Below, one piece after another: positions 1-9,147 of a stretch of DNA of 64,000 nt. The translations under genes were made by a program, and so were the position numbers. How positions within the stretch are numbered: position 1 is the stretch's first letter; each line of letters opens with the position of its first letter. This stretch comes from Rhizobiales bacterium TNE-4. GTDB lineage: Bacteria; Pseudomonadota; Alphaproteobacteria; Rhizobiales; Beijerinckiaceae. A model generated the notes under the pieces. That model ran no database searches. It was not told where the DNA came from and saw only the letters and a program-made list of their open reading frames with translations. Where the stretch lies: the NCBI GenBank assembly GCA_019083985.1, contig JAHRCV010000002.1, positions 62,001 through 126,000 on the forward strand. The letters run 5' to 3'.

Positions 1-2
1 CG

Positions 3-173
3 CGCGTCATCGTGATGACGGCACGGCCTGGGCGCATAAAGGCCGATATCGCGGTCGACCTACCGCACCCGCGCCATTACACTATCAAGACAAGTCCAGA
101 ATTCTCCGCACTGAAAGCGCGGCTGACCGAGGAAATCCGTGCCGAAGCCGTGCTCGCGGCCGAAGCGCATTGA
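3..173 (+). CDS. ABC transporter ATP-binding protein, NitT/TauT type (3' end only)
   Basis: Only the last 56 codons are present; the gene enters from outside the window and stops at TGA 171-173. The translation contains VIVMTARPGRI followed by VDLPHPR, which is the usual C-terminal signature of the nitrate/sulfonate/taurine (SsuB/TauB) branch of ABC ATPases, just after the H-loop region. It would energise import of a small anion or sulfonate at the inner membrane. It is not the polar amino-acid (AapP/GlnQ) type, so it is unlikely to be the motor of the aap genes that follow 29 bp downstream. Family assignment rests on a short tail. Confidence 0.7.
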   Translation, partial: RVIVMTARPGRIKADIAVDLPHPRHYTIKTSPEFSALKARLTEEIRAEAVLAAEAH

Positions 174-202
174 AGACATGATTTGTAACGGAGGGAGAGA
201 CA

Positions 203-1231
203 ATGAAACTTCAACTTTTGCTGGGCTCAGCAGCCCTAATGCTGGCATCGGCCGCTTCGGCCCAGACGCTTGTGCCAAGCCCGACGCTCGATGCCATCAA
301 GGCGCGCGGCCATCTCGAATGCGGTGTCCATCTGGGTCTGCCGGGCTTCTCCTTCGCCAATGACAAGGGCGAATGGACCGGGCTTGACGTCGATCTCTGC
401 AAGGCAGTCGCGGCTGCCGTGCTCGGCGACGCCAACAAGGTGAAATACACCCCGACCTCGGTGCAGCAGCGCTGGCCAATCCTGCAATCGGGTCAGGTTG
501 ATCTTCTGTCACGCAACACGACGATTACCTTCTCGCGTAACGCGTCGCTTGGTGTAGATTTCCAAGGCATCAACTTCTTTGAAGGCCAAACCTTCGTGGT
601 GCGTAAATCGGTCAACGCTAAAGCACCGAAGGATCTCGACGGCGCGTCGATCTGCGTTGCCGCTGGCTCGACTGAAGAAAAGACCGCGGCCGACTGGTTC
701 CGCGAGCGCAATCTGAAAGTCACGATCACGACATTCCAGAAGAATGACGACGCGATCACGGCTTATGATTCGGGCCGTTGCGATGCCTATACCGCCGGTT
801 TCGGCGCGTTGGCGGGCCAGCGCATCAAGTTGAAGAACCCGGATGATCACGTCATCCTCAACGAGCTGATCTCGAACGATCCGCAAGGCCCCGTGACCCG
901 CTATGGTGACGAGCGCTGGCAGGCTGTCGTGCGCTGGACTCTCAACGGCATGATTGCCGCGGAAGCACTCGGCGTCACATCGAAGAATGCTGATGACATG
1001 AAGGCGAATTCGAAGAACGCTGAAATCCGTCGCCTCCTCGGCGCGGAAGGCGGCTTTGGCGCCATGCTCGGCCTGTCGAACGATTGGATGCTGAATGTCA
1101 TCAAGCAGGTCGGCAATTATGGTGAAAGCTATGAGCGCACGCTCGGCATGGGCTCACCGCTGAAACTGCCGCGTGGTCCGAACCAGCTTTGGACCAAGGG
1201 TGGCCTGCTCTTCACGCCGCCGTTCCAATAA
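203..1231 (+). CDS. aapJ: General L-amino-acid ABC transporter, periplasmic binding protein
   Basis: A 342-residue secreted binding protein. The first 20 residues form a signal peptide with an AxA site (SAASAQ). The body follows the AapJ pattern: LDAIKARGHLECGVHLGLPGFS, then WTGLDVDLCKAVAAAV and the ligand-contact stretch LLSRNTTITFSR. In rhizobia, AapJ binds many L-amino acids in the periplasm and hands them to AapQM. The start is well supported by GGAGGG at 190-195, 7 nt before ATG. It is followed by aapQ after 18 bp and is probably co-transcribed with aapQ and aapM. Confidence 0.9.
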   Translation: MKLQLLLGSAALMLASAASAQTLVPSPTLDAIKARGHLECGVHLGLPGFSFANDKGEWTGLDVDLCKAVAAAVLGDANKVKYTPTSVQQRWPILQSGQVDLLSRNTTITFSRNASLGVDFQGINFFEGQTFVVRKSVNAKAPKDLDGASICVAAGSTEEKTAADWFRERNLKVTITTFQKNDDAITAYDSGRCDAYTAGFGALAGQRIKLKNPDDHVILNELISNDPQGPVTRYGDERWQAVVRWTLNGMIAAEALGVTSKNADDMKANSKNAEIRRLLGAEGGFGAMLGLSNDWMLNVIKQVGNYGESYERTLGMGSPLKLPRGPNQLWTKGGLLFTPPFQ

Positions 1232-1249
1232 GAACCCGTCGCGTAGCGG

Positions 1250-2407
1250 ATGATCACGCGCTGGCTCAATGACAAGACGATCCGCGGCTACCTCTGGCAA
1301 GCCGCGGTCCTAATCGGTCTTGTCGTGATGCTGGTCTTCTTCGTCCGCAATGCATCGGAGAATATGGTCAAGGCCGGGATTGCGTCAGGGTTTGATTTCC
1401 TCTGGCGCAGTTCCGGCATTGACGTTCCATTCGATCTCTCGGGCTATTCGCCCAGCGGTACAATCTTCTCTTTGTTCTGGGCGGGCGTCGTCAACACGCT
1501 GTTTGTCTCCGCCTTATCGATCATCCTGGCCACAGTGCTTGGTTTTTTGATTGGCCTTGCGCGCCTCTCATCGCATTGGCTGCTGTCTTCGCTGGCCGGC
1601 GCTTATGTTGAATTCGTTCGCAACATCCCACTCTTGTTCTTTGTTGTGTTCTGGTATTTCGGCGTCATTGCCTCGCTGCCGCAACCCAAAGACAGCGTAT
1701 CGCTGTTCGGCCTGTTCTTCCTGAACAATCGTGGCCTCACTGTACCGCGCCCCATCGATGGTTCGCCCTTCATCTGGGCGTGGTTTGCGATTATCGCACT
1801 CGCCTTTCTGCAATGGGGCGTGAGCCGCTATGCGGCCGCACGCCGCGCGAAGACCGGAACGGGCTTTCCCTCCGGCCTTCTCGCCCTTGTCACCCTCGGC
1901 CTTGCCCCCGTCTTTGCCCTGATGCTGGCCGCGTTCTGGACCGGATGGGATGTACCCGTCGCCGGTAAATTCAATCTCCGCGGCGGCACCGTTTTGATAC
2001 CGGAATTCGTGGCGCTGCTTGCCGCACTCGTCACCTATTCGGCCGGCTTCATTGCTGAAATCGTGCGCGGCGGCTTATTGGCCGTCTCACGCGGTCAGCG
2101 CGAAGCCGCCTCCGCACTTGGCCTCAGTCATGGCCAGACCTTGTGGCTCGTCGTGATCCCACAGGCGATGCGCGTGATGATCCCGCCGATGACCAGCCAA
2201 TATCTGAATATCCTCAAGAACTCATCGTTCGGTGCGGCTATTGCTTATCCTGAGCTGGTGAGCGTGTTCATGGGTTCGGCGCTGAACAATACGGGTCAGG
2301 CGATTGAAATCATCGCCATGGTGCTCGCCGTCTATCTGTTCTTCGGGCTCATCGTATCGTTTGCGATGAACGTCTTTAACAGCCGCATGGCGTTGGTGAC
2401 GCGATGA
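1250..2407 (+). CDS. aapQ: General L-amino-acid ABC transporter, permease AapQ
   Basis: A 385-residue inner-membrane protein of the HisM/AapQ family. The N-terminal third has one membrane segment (about residues 14-31). The transporter core begins near residue 80, and the cytoplasmic EAA loop (REAASALGLSHGQTLWLVVIPQA, about 285-306) contacts the ATPase. The length and the long insert between early helices suit AapQ rather than the shorter GlnP-type permeases. It overlaps aapM by 4 bp (ATGA), so translation is probably coupled. Confidence 0.88.
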   Translation: MITRWLNDKTIRGYLWQAAVLIGLVVMLVFFVRNASENMVKAGIASGFDFLWRSSGIDVPFDLSGYSPSGTIFSLFWAGVVNTLFVSALSIILATVLGFLIGLARLSSHWLLSSLAGAYVEFVRNIPLLFFVVFWYFGVIASLPQPKDSVSLFGLFFLNNRGLTVPRPIDGSPFIWAWFAIIALAFLQWGVSRYAAARRAKTGTGFPSGLLALVTLGLAPVFALMLAAFWTGWDVPVAGKFNLRGGTVLIPEFVALLAALVTYSAGFIAEIVRGGLLAVSRGQREAASALGLSHGQTLWLVVIPQAMRVMIPPMTSQYLNILKNSSFGAAIAYPELVSVFMGSALNNTGQAIEIIAMVLAVYLFFGLIVSFAMNVFNSRMALVTR

Positions 2408-3438
2408 GGTCCGGCACACTCGCCCTCTGGCAGAAACGCCTGTTCGGCGATCTACCGACAGCATTGGTTACCATTTTGCTGGCCTTGCTGATGGTCTCTG
2501 CGCTCGTGCCAATCTTGCGCTGGGGCATACTCAACGCAACATGGAACGGCACAACGCGCGCCGATTGCGTGGCGGGCGGCGCCTGCTGGGTCTTTATCAA
2601 AGCGCGCTTCGGCCAGTTCATGTATGGGCTTTATCCATCCGGCGAACGCTGGCGTGCTGATCTGTTCTTCGGCTTAATCGGCCTCACCATCGCCGCCATC
2701 GCTTTTCTCCGGGGTCGGACGCGTGCGGTGACACTTGTTGCCATTACGCTCATCTTTCCCGTACTCGGCATCTGGCTCTTAGCCGGCGGCTATGGCCTCA
2801 CACCGGTTGAGACGCGCAATTGGGGCGGGCTGATGCTCACCCTGTTCATGTCGATCTATAGCGCGCTGATTGCAGTGCCACTCGGCATTCTATTCGCGCT
2901 CGGGCGGCAATCGGAGTTGCCTGTCATCCGCATCATCTCGGTGATCTTCATCGAATTCTGGCGCGGCGTCCCTATCATCGCCGTGATCTTTTTGGCGTCG
3001 CTTCTCTTGCCGCTGATCATGCCATCAGGCATCGGCGTTGATCGCCTTGCGCGCGCCGTGATTGGGCTTGGTCTTGTGATCGCGGCCTATATTGCCGAAG
3101 CGGTGCGTGGCGGCTTGCAGGCGCTCCCAAAAGGACAAGCCGAAGCAGCAGCCGCTCTGGGTCTCGGCTATTGGCAGACAACGCTCCTGATCACGCTGCC
3201 ACAGGCGCTCCGTATCGCCTTGCCCGCCATGACCAATGAATTCATTTCCTTGGTAAAGAACACGACGCTCGTTCTGGTCGTCTCCATCCTTGATCTGCTT
3301 GGCATCGCGCAGGCTTCTCTCGCCGATCCGAATTGGGTCGGCATGAACATGGAAGCCTATCTCTTCGCAGGCGCCATCTATTGGTTCATTTGCTTCGCGC
3401 TATCGCGCTGGAGCCGGGCGCAAGAACGCGCCACTTAA
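2404..3438 (+). CDS. aapM: General L-amino-acid ABC transporter, permease AapM
   Basis: A 344-residue inner-membrane permease, partner of AapQ. Several hydrophobic helices are visible, and the EAA loop reads AEAAAALGLGYWQTTLLITLPQA near residues 245-265. The C-terminal part (FISLVKNTTLVLVVSILDLLG) is typical of this family. It starts inside the stop of aapQ. In characterised aap operons the ATPase gene aapP follows directly; here the next gene is convergent and only 3 bp away, so the ATPase must come from elsewhere or be shared. Confidence 0.88.
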   Translation: MRSGTLALWQKRLFGDLPTALVTILLALLMVSALVPILRWGILNATWNGTTRADCVAGGACWVFIKARFGQFMYGLYPSGERWRADLFFGLIGLTIAAIAFLRGRTRAVTLVAITLIFPVLGIWLLAGGYGLTPVETRNWGGLMLTLFMSIYSALIAVPLGILFALGRQSELPVIRIISVIFIEFWRGVPIIAVIFLASLLLPLIMPSGIGVDRLARAVIGLGLVIAAYIAEAVRGGLQALPKGQAEAAAALGLGYWQTTLLITLPQALRIALPAMTNEFISLVKNTTLVLVVSILDLLGIAQASLADPNWVGMNMEAYLFAGAIYWFICFALSRWSRAQERAT

Positions 3439-3441
3439 ATC

Positions 3442-5769
3442 TCATTTCCGATTGAGCACATTCGACAGGCGCGCCAGCGACGCATCGTCGGGCCTCAGCT
3501 GCGTAAGCCGCTGCGCATAGAGGGCCGCGCGCGGCACGTCATTGCTGCGCAAAGCATCAGCCAAGAGCGCATTGTTGAGATCGACATTCCATGGGTCACG
3601 CGCGGATGCTGCTTCAAGAATGGCGCGCCCCTTCTCAACCTGCCCAGCTGATTGCAAGGCGACGCCATAGACATAGGCATAGCGTGGATTCTCTGGCTCT
3701 GCCGCATGGGCCCGTTCAAACAGGGTGATCGCCTCACCGTGTTTTTTCTGTCGAACGAGCGATAGGCCCAGCGCATGGCGCACGGCATTGGCATCGGGGT
3801 TCTGCGCGAGGAATTGCGCAAGCAGCGTCGCAGCGTCTGTCTCCCGCCCTGTCATGCGATAAAGATCGGCGAGATTGACAGTGAGCGCGGCGGCATCCGG
3901 CATCTGTTTCAAAGCCGTCGTCAATTCTTGCTCCGCCTTCTCAACCTGTCCGCGTTGCAGATGGAGCTGCGCGCGTCCGGCCCGCGCTTCCGGCCTGTCG
4001 GCATTGAGGATCAACGTCGCCTCAGCTTCACCCAGCGCGCGCTCGAACGCCAGCGCATCACCAAGTGGTATCAGACGCGGATCAAGCGCGGCGAGGAGTG
4101 TTGCCGCTTCGATCCGAACGCTGTGCACAGGATCGCTGAGAAGTGGCAAGAGAAGCGGTGCACGATCCGCCGGTGGCAAAGGCCCCAAACCACGCATTGC
4201 CGCAAGCCGCACCAAAGGCGCGGGATCGCGGAGTGCCGTGGTTGCCACTGTGACAGCGTCGCGTGATGCAAAACGCGCTGCCTCATCAAGCGCCGTCGCC
4301 CTTACTACAGCCGGTTTCGTTGAATCCGTCGCCAAGGCCAATAAAGCGGGCTTGCCTGAGGGATCACCCTTGCGCGCCAACGCGAATGTTTCGCCCCATG
4401 TCTGGAAACCGCGCCGTGTCGGGCCATGCCATGCGGTGATGGCATCCGCCGCCCATTGGGCAGATTTTTGGGTATGACAATCATTGCACGCATTCGGTCC
4501 GCCGGTTTTCACAGACAGATCGGGCCGCGGAATACGGAAAGAATGATCATGGCGTTTATCGACGACCATGTAGGTGCGTGCGGGCATATGGCAGCTAATG
4601 CAATCGGGGCCGTTTTTCGCGCTGTGCCCCGTATGCTGAATTGCTGAGAATTTCGTCGCGTCGTGACACTGGCCGCAGACTTGCGCGCCGTCAGCTTTTA
4701 GGCGTGCGGAATGGGGATCATGGCAATCCGAGCAAACCACGCCCTTGGCATACATGAGGCTTTGCTTGAATGAATGATCGTTGAAGACTTCATCTTGCAT
4801 CGTGCCATCGGCTTCAAACAGACCTTCAGAGAGGAAGGCGGGTCGGTGCGTGTCTTCCAGCGGCGCACCCGGCTTCCAATCTTCCGACAGCGTGGCGCGC
4901 CGTGCATGGCAACGCGCGCAGGTTTCCACTTCATCGCCGATGGGCCGCGCAACGCCCTGTGCCGGGCTTCCGGTTTGCGGATTGATCGTCCAATCGGGTT
5001 GAGCGCGCGTGGAAGCCTTGTGGGCGAAGCCCTTCAGCGGCGCAGAAGGTTTGCCGCTCTGTGCCCATCGCAAATGGTTTGCGCCGGGCCCGTGGCAAGA
5101 TTCGCATCCGATGCTGATTTCTGAGAAGGTTGTCGCAAAGCGGTTTGTTACGGCATCAAACTTCTTTTCCACATGGGTGGAGTGACACTCCGCGCACATG
5201 TAATTCCAGTTTTGCTGCCCGCGCGTCCAATGCCGCGTATCACTCGGCGGAATGGGCTCATCGCCATAGGCATGAAACCAGCGCTGTCCGCCCTGCTCTT
5301 TCGGTCGCGTATCCCACGCCCATGGTAACACTTGCACGCGCCCATCATCGAAGCGGACAAGATATTGCTGCAGCGGTTCGATGCCGAACACGGATGACAC
5401 CGCATAGATTTCGGGCTTGCCTTGGCCATTCTCGGTTTCCACCATGAAACGGCCATCCCGGCGGAAGAAGCGCGCCTGTGATCCACCTTGTTGCACGCTG
5501 GCATCGTTGAAATCGCCGCGCACCGTCTCAGGCGTTGCCTCGTCCATCGCGTGAGCGTGATGCGATTGCGCCCAATTCTGGAACGCACTGGCATGGCAGG
5601 ATGCGCATGCGAGCGAACCTGCATAGCCGCCTTCAGGATTGACGAGTTGGCCAATCCCACCCGGCAGGGCGATACGGTTCTGCGCTTCGACGGGACGCAA
5701 AAAGGCCAGCGCGATGAAAATCATCATCGCACTGGCCATTGCGGCGAAGATAACTTCGCTTCGTCTCAC
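3442..5769 (-). CDS. Octahaem c-type cytochrome with HEAT-like and TPR repeats
   Basis: A 775-residue exported protein. An N-terminal signal/anchor (about 8-29, ending VEAQ) precedes eight CxxCH haem-binding motifs, at roughly residues 55, 192, 222, 286, 347, 366, 389 and 428. After the haem domain come HEAT-like helices (about 480-560) and a TPR region (about 590-775). The layout resembles the multihaem cytochrome c554/NrfA-like superfamily fused to a protein-interaction scaffold, so a periplasmic redox role is likely; the substrate is unknown. The start is GTG; an ATG at 5739 is possible. It lies 46 bp downstream of the arylsulfatase gene on the same strand and is probably co-transcribed with it. 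Confidence 0.82.
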   Translation of the reverse strand: MRRSEVIFAAMASAMMIFIALAFLRPVEAQNRIALPGGIGQLVNPEGGYAGSLACASCHASAFQNWAQSHHAHAMDEATPETVRGDFNDASVQQGGSQARFFRRDGRFMVETENGQGKPEIYAVSSVFGIEPLQQYLVRFDDGRVQVLPWAWDTRPKEQGGQRWFHAYGDEPIPPSDTRHWTRGQQNWNYMCAECHSTHVEKKFDAVTNRFATTFSEISIGCESCHGPGANHLRWAQSGKPSAPLKGFAHKASTRAQPDWTINPQTGSPAQGVARPIGDEVETCARCHARRATLSEDWKPGAPLEDTHRPAFLSEGLFEADGTMQDEVFNDHSFKQSLMYAKGVVCSDCHDPHSARLKADGAQVCGQCHDATKFSAIQHTGHSAKNGPDCISCHMPARTYMVVDKRHDHSFRIPRPDLSVKTGGPNACNDCHTQKSAQWAADAITAWHGPTRRGFQTWGETFALARKGDPSGKPALLALATDSTKPAVVRATALDEAARFASRDAVTVATTALRDPAPLVRLAAMRGLGPLPPADRAPLLLPLLSDPVHSVRIEAATLLAALDPRLIPLGDALAFERALGEAEATLILNADRPEARAGRAQLHLQRGQVEKAEQELTTALKQMPDAAALTVNLADLYRMTGRETDAATLLAQFLAQNPDANAVRHALGLSLVRQKKHGEAITLFERAHAAEPENPRYAYVYGVALQSAGQVEKGRAILEAASARDPWNVDLNNALLADALRSNDVPRAALYAQRLTQLRPDDASLARLSNVLNRK

Positions 5770-5815
5770 GCGCTTGCCCCGCTTCCGCCTTTGGCGAAGA
5801 GCGGGTCTGTTCCGC

Positions 5816-7369
5816 TCAACCGCCTTGGTTCTGCGTCACCTTCTCCATGACGCGGTCGAGATTGAAGCTACCCGGCTTTTGGCGCGGCGGGAACTGGCGG
5901 AAGCTTTGCAGCCACTGGCCGACATAGGCCGCCGCCGGTGCGATCAGATACATGCGGTCGAGATACCAACGCTGGAACCCCATCGCATTCTCTTCTTCGG
6001 CCCGCTCGAACGGGTCCATCCGCAGATTGGTGATCAAAGGCGCACGCAATTCTTCGAACGGCGTCTGCCAGACCTTGAGTCCCATCGCATTCTGCTTGAG
6101 GAAGGTAATCTTCCAATTGCCATAGCGCACAGCCGCCACTGAGCCATCATCAGTCCAGTAGATGAACTCTTTCCGCGGCCAAGCGCCCTCGCCCTTCAGC
6201 GCTGGCATGAGATTATAGCCGTCGAGATGCACCTTATACGTGCGCTCGCCAATCTTTTTGCCTTCGAGCAGTTCCTGCTTCACATTGGTATTGCCTGCAG
6301 CCGCCATCAAGGTCGTCAGCATATCTTCATGCGCAGCGACATCGTTGACGACTGTTCCGGGCTTGATCACGCCGGGCCAACGAATAACGGTCGGGACGCG
6401 ATAGCCGCCTTCCCAATTCGTATTCTTTTCTCCGCGGAACATCGTCGTCCCGCCATCCGGCCAAGTAAAGGTTTCGGCACCATTATCGGTCGAATACATC
6501 ACGATCGTGTTGTCTTCGATCTTGAGGTCCTTCAACTTCGTCAGAAGCTGACCAACCATTCCGTCATGCTCGACCATTCCGTCGGCATAGACCCCAAGCC
6601 CGGTCTTGCCCTGCGAGGCCGGCTTGAGATGCGTGAAGATGTGCATCCGCGTCGTATTGTACCAAACGAAGAATGGCTTGTTGTCTTTCACCGCACGATC
6701 GATGAAGCCGAGCGCTTTTTCGGTCACTTCCTCATCAATCGTTTCCATGCGCTTGCGCGTCAACGGTCCTGTGTCTGTGATCTTGCCATTCGCGAAGGAA
6801 TGGATCACGCCGCGCGGCCCGAACTTCTTCTTAAATTCCGGGTCCTTCGGATAGTCGGCATTCTCAGGCTCTTCTTCGGCATTGAGGTGATAGAGATTGC
6901 CGAAGAACTCGTCGAAGCCATGCGCAGTCGGCAACATGTCATCGCGATCGCCGAGATGGTTCTTGCCGAACTGACCGGTGACGTAACCCTGCTGCTTCAA
7001 AAGGGTCGCAATGGTCGGGTCTTCCGCTTTCATGCCCTCAGGGGTCCCAGGCAGACCCACTTTGGTGAGCCCGGTGCGGATCGGTGACTGGCCGGTGACG
7101 AAGGCAGCGCGCCCTGCCGTGCAGCTTTGCTGGCCATACCAATCGGTGAACAGCGCGCCATCCTTGGCAATGCTGTCGATATTGGGCGTCTTATAGCCCA
7201 TCATCCCCATATTATAGGCGCTGATGTTGAACTGCCCGATATCATCGCCCCAGATGATCAGGATGTTCGGTTTTTTCGCCGGTTGCTGAGCCCAAGCTGC
7301 CGAACCGGCCACGAGAGCCAGTGCAACCAAGCTTGAGCGCACAAAACCAGAGGGGAGCCCGAGAACCAT
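5816..7369 (-). CDS. Periplasmic arylsulfatase (type I, formylglycine-dependent)
   Basis: A 517-residue sulfatase of the alkaline-phosphatase superfamily. After a signal peptide (ending SAAWAQ) come NILIIWGDDIG, with the metal-binding Asp pair, and CTAGRAAFVTGQ, whose Cys fits the C-x-P/A-x-R motif converted to formylglycine. Further on, YSTDNGAE supplies more metal ligands. It should hydrolyse a sulfate ester in the periplasm; the substrate is not predictable. I use ATG 7369 because AAAGGA lies 7 nt upstream; a TTG at 7390 would add seven residues and has no ribosome-binding site. No formylglycine-generating enzyme is encoded in the window. It is divergent from the Crp-family gene. Confidence 0.88.
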   Translation of the reverse strand: MVLGLPSGFVRSSLVALALVAGSAAWAQQPAKKPNILIIWGDDIGQFNISAYNMGMMGYKTPNIDSIAKDGALFTDWYGQQSCTAGRAAFVTGQSPIRTGLTKVGLPGTPEGMKAEDPTIATLLKQQGYVTGQFGKNHLGDRDDMLPTAHGFDEFFGNLYHLNAEEEPENADYPKDPEFKKKFGPRGVIHSFANGKITDTGPLTRKRMETIDEEVTEKALGFIDRAVKDNKPFFVWYNTTRMHIFTHLKPASQGKTGLGVYADGMVEHDGMVGQLLTKLKDLKIEDNTIVMYSTDNGAETFTWPDGGTTMFRGEKNTNWEGGYRVPTVIRWPGVIKPGTVVNDVAAHEDMLTTLMAAAGNTNVKQELLEGKKIGERTYKVHLDGYNLMPALKGEGAWPRKEFIYWTDDGSVAAVRYGNWKITFLKQNAMGLKVWQTPFEELRAPLITNLRMDPFERAEEENAMGFQRWYLDRMYLIAPAAAYVGQWLQSFRQFPPRQKPGSFNLDRVMEKVTQNQGG

Positions 7370-7462
7370 TTTCGTATCCTTTAACCACAAAATGACCGAT
7401 CGCCATTCGCGAACGGCCTCATGTCCGTGATAAGAGGTTTACCCTTGGTCGGTTGAGGCGAT

Positions 7463-7478
7463 TGTCTGCCAACGGACA
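7463..7478. promoter_or_regulatory. Putative regulator-binding dyad, arylsulfatase/Crp intergenic region
   Basis: TGTCTGCCAACGGACA is an imperfect inverted repeat (TGTCyG....CrGACA) in the 132-bp gap between the divergent arylsulfatase and Crp-family genes. It ends 23 bp before the crp-like ATG. A lone half-site TGTCCGT lies at 7422-7428. Closely related 16-mers occur at 10806-10821 and 10978-10993, both upstream of genes of the same accessory block. The size and symmetry suit a Crp/Fnr-type operator. The link to the neighbouring regulator is inference. Confidence 0.5.
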
Positions 7479-7501
7479 GTCCCCGCGTTTGGACGGAATT
7501 G

Positions 7502-8200
7502 ATGCCACTCTCCGATAAGGCCAAGGCCATGCTGGCCAAGGATCGATTGTTTCAATCGTTACCGGAGGAAGCGCGGCCGCTCTTCCTCGAGCGCTTGATG
7601 ACGCAACGCGTTCGCGGCGGGGAATGGATCTACCGCCTTGGTGATTCCGCAGGTGGCATTTATTTTATCGCCGATGGCGGTGTGCGGGTTGAGATCGCAA
7701 CGGGAGCACTCAACACCTTCATCGCGCATTACATTCCTGCAAGCCTATGGTTTGGCGAGCCGTCTGCGCTGACAGGCCAGCCGCGCATGGTTGGAGTTGT
7801 TGCGGCGCAAAATTCTGAATTGCTGCATATCAGCCTGCCGCACCTCAACCAGTTGATTGCAAACTACCCGGAAATCCTGCGGCAATTGGCCGTGATCACG
7901 CAGATGTATCTCCGCACAGCCATTGGTGCGATTGCCGATTTGATGTTGCGCGATACCGAGGCTCGCTTCGTAGCCACACTCTTACGTCTGGCTGGTATCC
8001 GCGATGACGACACCGTCACAGGTCGCTTTGACGTGTTCTTCTCGCAAGAAGAAATTGCAGCCATGGCCAATGTTGCCCGTACGACGGCCAACACATTGCT
8101 TGGCAAATTGCAGAAAGAAGGCGCGGTTGAAATTACCTATCGGCGCATTGTGATTGTCGATAGCGCAAAGCTCAGAGCCTTCCTCAATACCGACGCCTAA
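7502..8200 (+). CDS. Crp/Fnr-family transcriptional regulator
   Basis: A 232-residue protein with the two domains of this family. A cyclic-nucleotide-binding-like beta roll (about 10-130: GGIYFIADGGVRVEI, then WFGEPSALTGQPRM) is followed by a dimerisation helix and a winged helix (about 165-225), whose recognition region is EEIAAMANVARTTANTLLGKLQKEG. No Fnr-type cysteine cluster is present, so an iron-sulfur oxygen sensor is unlikely; the ligand is unknown. I use ATG 7502, which has GGACGGA just upstream; TTG 7499 is possible. It is divergent from the arylsulfatase-cytochrome genes and is their most likely regulator. Confidence 0.85.
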   Translation: MPLSDKAKAMLAKDRLFQSLPEEARPLFLERLMTQRVRGGEWIYRLGDSAGGIYFIADGGVRVEIATGALNTFIAHYIPASLWFGEPSALTGQPRMVGVVAAQNSELLHISLPHLNQLIANYPEILRQLAVITQMYLRTAIGAIADLMLRDTEARFVATLLRLAGIRDDDTVTGRFDVFFSQEEIAAMANVARTTANTLLGKLQKEGAVEITYRRIVIVDSAKLRAFLNTDA

Positions 8201-8236
8201 AGGGCGCGTGTTGACCGATATTGAACCGCAACACGA

Positions 8237-9130
8237 TCAAGGAAGCCGGACCCAGCCGGGCGCTGGATCAAACGCTTTAACCGCCTGCGCGCGCAATTGG
8301 CTGTCTTTGCCAAGATTGCGTTCGAAAATTCGACCCCGGTGATTGCAAACGAAGGTCATAACCCCCGTCTGACCCCATACCGCAGGTGTCGCAATCAGGG
8401 CGACGCCATTCAACAAGCGGCCATTGACGAGGTAAGAGAAAGCGCCACCGGGCGCATGAGGCCCCTGCGCTGTCAGAACCCGGAAAAAATAACCCCTGTA
8501 AGGGACAGGCTTTCCAGACGCCTGAGCGGCCAAAGCACTCTCTGCCAGAAAGCCTTCGAGCGGGCTTCGATCACGTGGATTGTTAGCGGGCCAATAAAGC
8601 CCATCACGCTGACCCGGCGAGGAAATGATACGACGCGCGTAATGCGGAATGTCCGATCCCATTGGATCGCGGGCAAAATATTCAGCCTGTGCCGCGGCAA
8701 AGGTTTTACACGCCTCAATCGCCGACAATTCATTTTGGCCGATTTCACGATCCAACATTTCAGTCTTGCCGACAGCAAGATCGAATTGCCACCCCTTATT
8801 TGTCTTCACAATCGGGATTGGAAACGTCCACCCTTGTGAGCCAATGCGTAACATCTGTGTTGTTTGATTGCGCGTCACAAGCACATTGGCTTGCGCTGCA
8901 GCCAGATTAAATTTCTGCAAGCGCTCCTGATCCGTTGCGGCATCGCCACTCAAGAAGATGGGCTCATAACCGGGACCAAAAAAGCGCGCGAGGAAACCCT
9001 TCTCGCCATTTTTCGCTGCCGCGATCAACGCTTGCGCGGCTGCTTCAGGCGTTGCGAAAATCTCCTGCGCGCGGAGTGGCTGTGCGGATAGAAGCAAAGC
9101 CGCGAGCGAAAGGCCAAGAATGCGTCTCAT
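8237..9130 (-). CDS. DUF2950-family secreted protein
   Basis: A 297-residue exported protein of unknown function. It has a signal peptide (ending QPLRAQ) followed by the pattern expected of DUF2950: EIFATPEAAAQALIAAAKNG near the mature N-terminus, LSAIEACKTFAAAQAEYFARD mid-protein, and PYRGYFFRVLTAQGPHAPGGAF with a C-terminal VWGQTGVMTFVCNHRG. I use ATG 9130, with AGAGGA about 9 nt upstream, rather than TTG 9151. It is the last gene of a three-gene minus-strand operon, 17 bp after the DUF3300 gene. DUF2950 and DUF3300 genes are commonly neighbours, which suggests they act together in the envelope. Confidence 0.8.
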   Translation of the reverse strand: MRRILGLSLAALLLSAQPLRAQEIFATPEAAAQALIAAAKNGEKGFLARFFGPGYEPIFLSGDAATDQERLQKFNLAAAQANVLVTRNQTTQMLRIGSQGWTFPIPIVKTNKGWQFDLAVGKTEMLDREIGQNELSAIEACKTFAAAQAEYFARDPMGSDIPHYARRIISSPGQRDGLYWPANNPRDRSPLEGFLAESALAAQASGKPVPYRGYFFRVLTAQGPHAPGGAFSYLVNGRLLNGVALIATPAVWGQTGVMTFVCNHRGRIFERNLGKDSQLRAQAVKAFDPAPGWVRLP

Positions 9131-9147
9131 GATCCGGATCCTCTCGC

